Positions 30,133-31,341 of a stretch of DNA of 31,341 bases are shown here, one piece after another. Origin of the DNA: a virus; IMG/VR virus record IMGVR_UViG_3300031951_000797, positions 1 to 31,341 of that record, one strand, 5' to 3'. The notes beneath the pieces were generated by a model, which saw only the letters and a program-made list of their open reading frames with translations, searched no databases and was not told the DNA's origin. Within the stretch, counting starts at the first letter, position 1. Each line of letters starts with the position of its first letter. Both the position numbers and the translations under genes were made by a program.

Positions 30133-30323
30133 GTGTTCTTCTCCCGCAGCTTGGCCTCGGTCTTGGCGACAGCTTCTTCGGGGTCGTAGCTGCGGCACAT
30201 GATTCGTTCCTCATCCGTCAGGCCCACCCACTTGCGCTGAACAACCTCAACACCGTCACGGTCAACACGGGAGTCATAGCAAGCGCACCCACGCTCGTAA
30301 CAGGCTCTGTCTATTAGCGTCAT
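30129..30323 (-). CDS. Small Cys-containing protein, 64 aa
   Basis: Start ATG 30323 (MTLIDRACYERGCACYDSRV) has GGAG 6 nt upstream and overlaps the preceding stop by 4 nt. Three Cys (residues 8, 13 and 15) lie near the N-terminus and a fourth sits in RIMCRSYDPEEA, so a small metal site is possible. The second half is charged and helical (EEAVAKTEAKLREKNT). No known family. Its TGA overlaps the TTG start of the winged-helix gene. Confidence 0.65.
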   Translation of the reverse strand: MTLIDRACYERGCACYDSRVDRDGVEVVQRKWVGLTDEERIMCRSYDPEEAVAKTEAKLREKNT

Positions 30324-30448
30324 GTTTTCTCCAAAAGTATTGTCCAGATCACGCTGTTGCAGCGTTTGCACTGATACCAGTAGCTGCCCGGATTGCGGTA
30401 CTTGATGCCGAATGTGGTCGGTTCCCAGCGGTGTTTGCAGTCGGTCAT
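30320..30448 (-). CDS. Zinc-ribbon-like micro-protein, 42 aa
   Basis: Start ATG 30448 is preceded by AGGAG 7 nt upstream and overlaps the stop of the 21-aa peptide. The sequence has CKHRW at residues 4-8 and YQCKRCNSVIW at 25-35, so Cys4, His6, Cys27 and Cys30 could bind one zinc. It ends TILLEKT. Such micro zinc ribbons are common in phage early regions and may contact host RNA polymerase or nucleic acid. Function unknown. Confidence 0.65.
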   Translation of the reverse strand: MTDCKHRWEPTTFGIKYRNPGSYWYQCKRCNSVIWTILLEKT

Positions 30449-30510
30449 ACGCAGCTCCTGATGGTTAAAAGAACCAGCATCACAATGATAAAAGTCCATG
30501 CGATCTTCAT
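30445..30510 (-). CDS. 21-aa single-pass membrane micro-peptide
   Basis: ATG 30510 overlaps the stop of the 237-aa gene (ATGA) and has AAGGAG about 8 nt upstream. The frame ends in another ATGA overlap with the 42-aa gene. The peptide begins MKIAWTFIIVMLVLLTI and ends RSCV, so it is one transmembrane helix with a charged end. It fills exactly the space between its neighbours. Early phage membrane peptides of this kind can act in superinfection exclusion or inhibit host membrane enzymes, but here that is only a possibility. Confidence 0.6.
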   Translation of the reverse strand: MKIAWTFIIVMLVLLTIRSCV

Positions 30511-31220
30511 GTGTTCTTCTCCTTGATTGCATAGTCGTGAAATATCGCCCCCTTGCTTGCGTCACCAACCTTGCAGGACTTGACCCAGACGTTCTTGCCT
30601 GTTTTTAGCCTTCTCAGGTGGCCTCTGCGCTCATGCAGTCGGGGTGATGCGTGTGTTCCCCCTTTGGACTCTTGGCGGGGCTTAGATGGCTCAATCCACA
30701 CCGTTGTCCAGTCGTAGGTTGGCAACTTGCCTTGCTGTACTTTGCGGCGGTTGGTGAAGCTGTCCCGCATAGATGGGATGTAAGCCTCAATACGCTGATT
30801 CATGGCGCTGTACCAGACACCAATCTGCGCCAGCATGATCTCTGCCAATTCCTTGTCTATCGGCTCATCATCACTGACTGCTCCGTAACGGATGTTGTCA
30901 TCCTCGATGAAGTAGAACATCGCAGGGATGGGGCGCAGCCTTGTGCCGCTTGGCCCCTTCCACATTGACACCGTGATTCCCTCGTTTGGGTCAGTCCCAG
31001 CCACCAGCATAAGAACCTCATAGCTCGGGTGGCTGCGAGTCTTTCCTTTCCAAGTGACAAAACATTTGTCAAATGGTGGGCGATGCGTCATCACAGGCTC
31101 AAGGTTGGCGTGTTGATGCTCCGAGAACGCCCCGGTCAGATCAAACCATTTGATGTCCAAAATGTCTACACCAGCATCGGCCATCAACTTCATAGAATCA
31201 CGAACCAGTTGTGTGGTCAT
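30507..31220 (-). CDS. Conserved phage protein of unknown function, 237 aa
   Basis: GAGGAGAGG lies before the ATG, which overlaps the 40-aa gene by 4 nt. The N-terminal domain is alpha/beta with WFDLTGAFSEHQHANLEPVM and PSYEVLMLVAGTDPNEGITV. The middle has FYFIEDDNIRYGAVSDDEPI and a helical AEIMLAQIGVWYSAMNQRIE. The C-terminus (about 190-232) carries HASPRLHERRGHLRRLKTGK and VWVKSCKVGDASKGAIFHDY, a block I recognise from many phage hypothetical proteins, rich in Arg, His and Trp and possibly nucleic-acid binding. No enzyme class can be assigned. Confidence 0.75.
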   Translation of the reverse strand: MTTQLVRDSMKLMADAGVDILDIKWFDLTGAFSEHQHANLEPVMTHRPPFDKCFVTWKGKTRSHPSYEVLMLVAGTDPNEGITVSMWKGPSGTRLRPIPAMFYFIEDDNIRYGAVSDDEPIDKELAEIMLAQIGVWYSAMNQRIEAYIPSMRDSFTNRRKVQQGKLPTYDWTTVWIEPSKPRQESKGGTHASPRLHERRGHLRRLKTGKNVWVKSCKVGDASKGAIFHDYAIKEKNT

Positions 31221-31339
31221 TGCGGCCTCTCCTCATCGTCAAATGCCATGTCTGGGTGCGGCACGTTGTCATGCACCACCACACCATCAACGGCCTCGAT
31301 GTACCGCCCACAGATAACGCAGTAATAGCCGTCATCCAT
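31217..31339 (-). CDS. Small zinc-knuckle-like protein, 40 aa (start at window edge)
   Basis: The visible frame runs from ATG 31339 to a TGA overlapping the next start (ATGA 31217-31220). It reads MDDGYYCVICGRYIEAVDG then HDNVPHPDMAFDDEE. Cys7-x2-Cys10 with His23 and His28 could form one zinc site. The pattern, a C-x2-C knuckle, V-D-G-V-x-V-H-D and P-H-P, resembles short early proteins in many aquatic phages. Its ribosome binding site lies outside the window, so a slightly longer start cannot be excluded. Confidence 0.65.
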   Translation of the reverse strand: MDDGYYCVICGRYIEAVDGVVVHDNVPHPDMAFDDEERPQ

Positions 31340-31341
31340 TG

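Overview
The window is a piece of a tailed double-stranded DNA phage genome, most likely a short-tailed (podovirus-like) environmental phage. The evidence is a P22 gp10-like candidate stabilisation protein, a giant multidomain virion protein preceded by glycine/alanine-rich structural proteins, a holin/GH19 endolysin pair, and a T7-style replication module with a family A polymerase. GC content is moderately high, Shine-Dalgarno sites are strong and the genes are packed and overlapping. A Gram-negative, probably freshwater proteobacterial host is an inference from the lipoprotein, the endolysin type and the resemblance to aquatic phages. Terminase, portal, capsid and integrase genes are not here, so the window is not the whole genome.

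Left part (1-17793, + strand, late genes). The 3' end of a glycine-rich tail-fibre gene leads into a compact lysis/membrane cassette: lipoprotein, 32-aa membrane peptide, coiled-coil/TM protein, second TM protein, holin and GH19 endolysin, with most junctions overlapping by 1-4 nt. Next come a 619-aa tail structural protein, a 102-aa protein, three low-complexity virion proteins (703, 338 and 547 aa) and a 2389-aa giant protein. The giant protein carries an L,D-transpeptidase-like domain and an LPD38-like C-terminal region. A separate 78-aa gene with its own ideal ribosome binding site lies inside the giant gene in another frame (12626-12862). It is the most interesting object in the window.

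A strong GC-rich hairpin at 17799-17821 separates the convergent arms and is a good terminator for the minus-strand transcript.

Right part (17871-31339, - strand, early/replication genes, read right to left). A run of eight mostly tiny genes is joined by seven consecutive 4-nt NTGA overlaps. It is followed by a DUF3310 protein, a VRR-NUC nuclease, a 161-aa protein, a family A DNA polymerase with proofreading domain (Leu at the position equivalent to E. coli Phe762), an HTH protein, a Cas4/RecB-like nuclease, two HNH endonucleases, a structured non-coding leader, an SNF2-like SF2 helicase, an internal sigma70-type promoter, a 129-aa protein, an excisionase-like HTH protein, a candidate ssDNA-binding protein, a small HTH protein and an AEP-type primase fused to a DUF927 helicase. 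No phage RNA polymerase is visible and the promoter is sigma70-like, so transcription probably depends on the host RNA polymerase.
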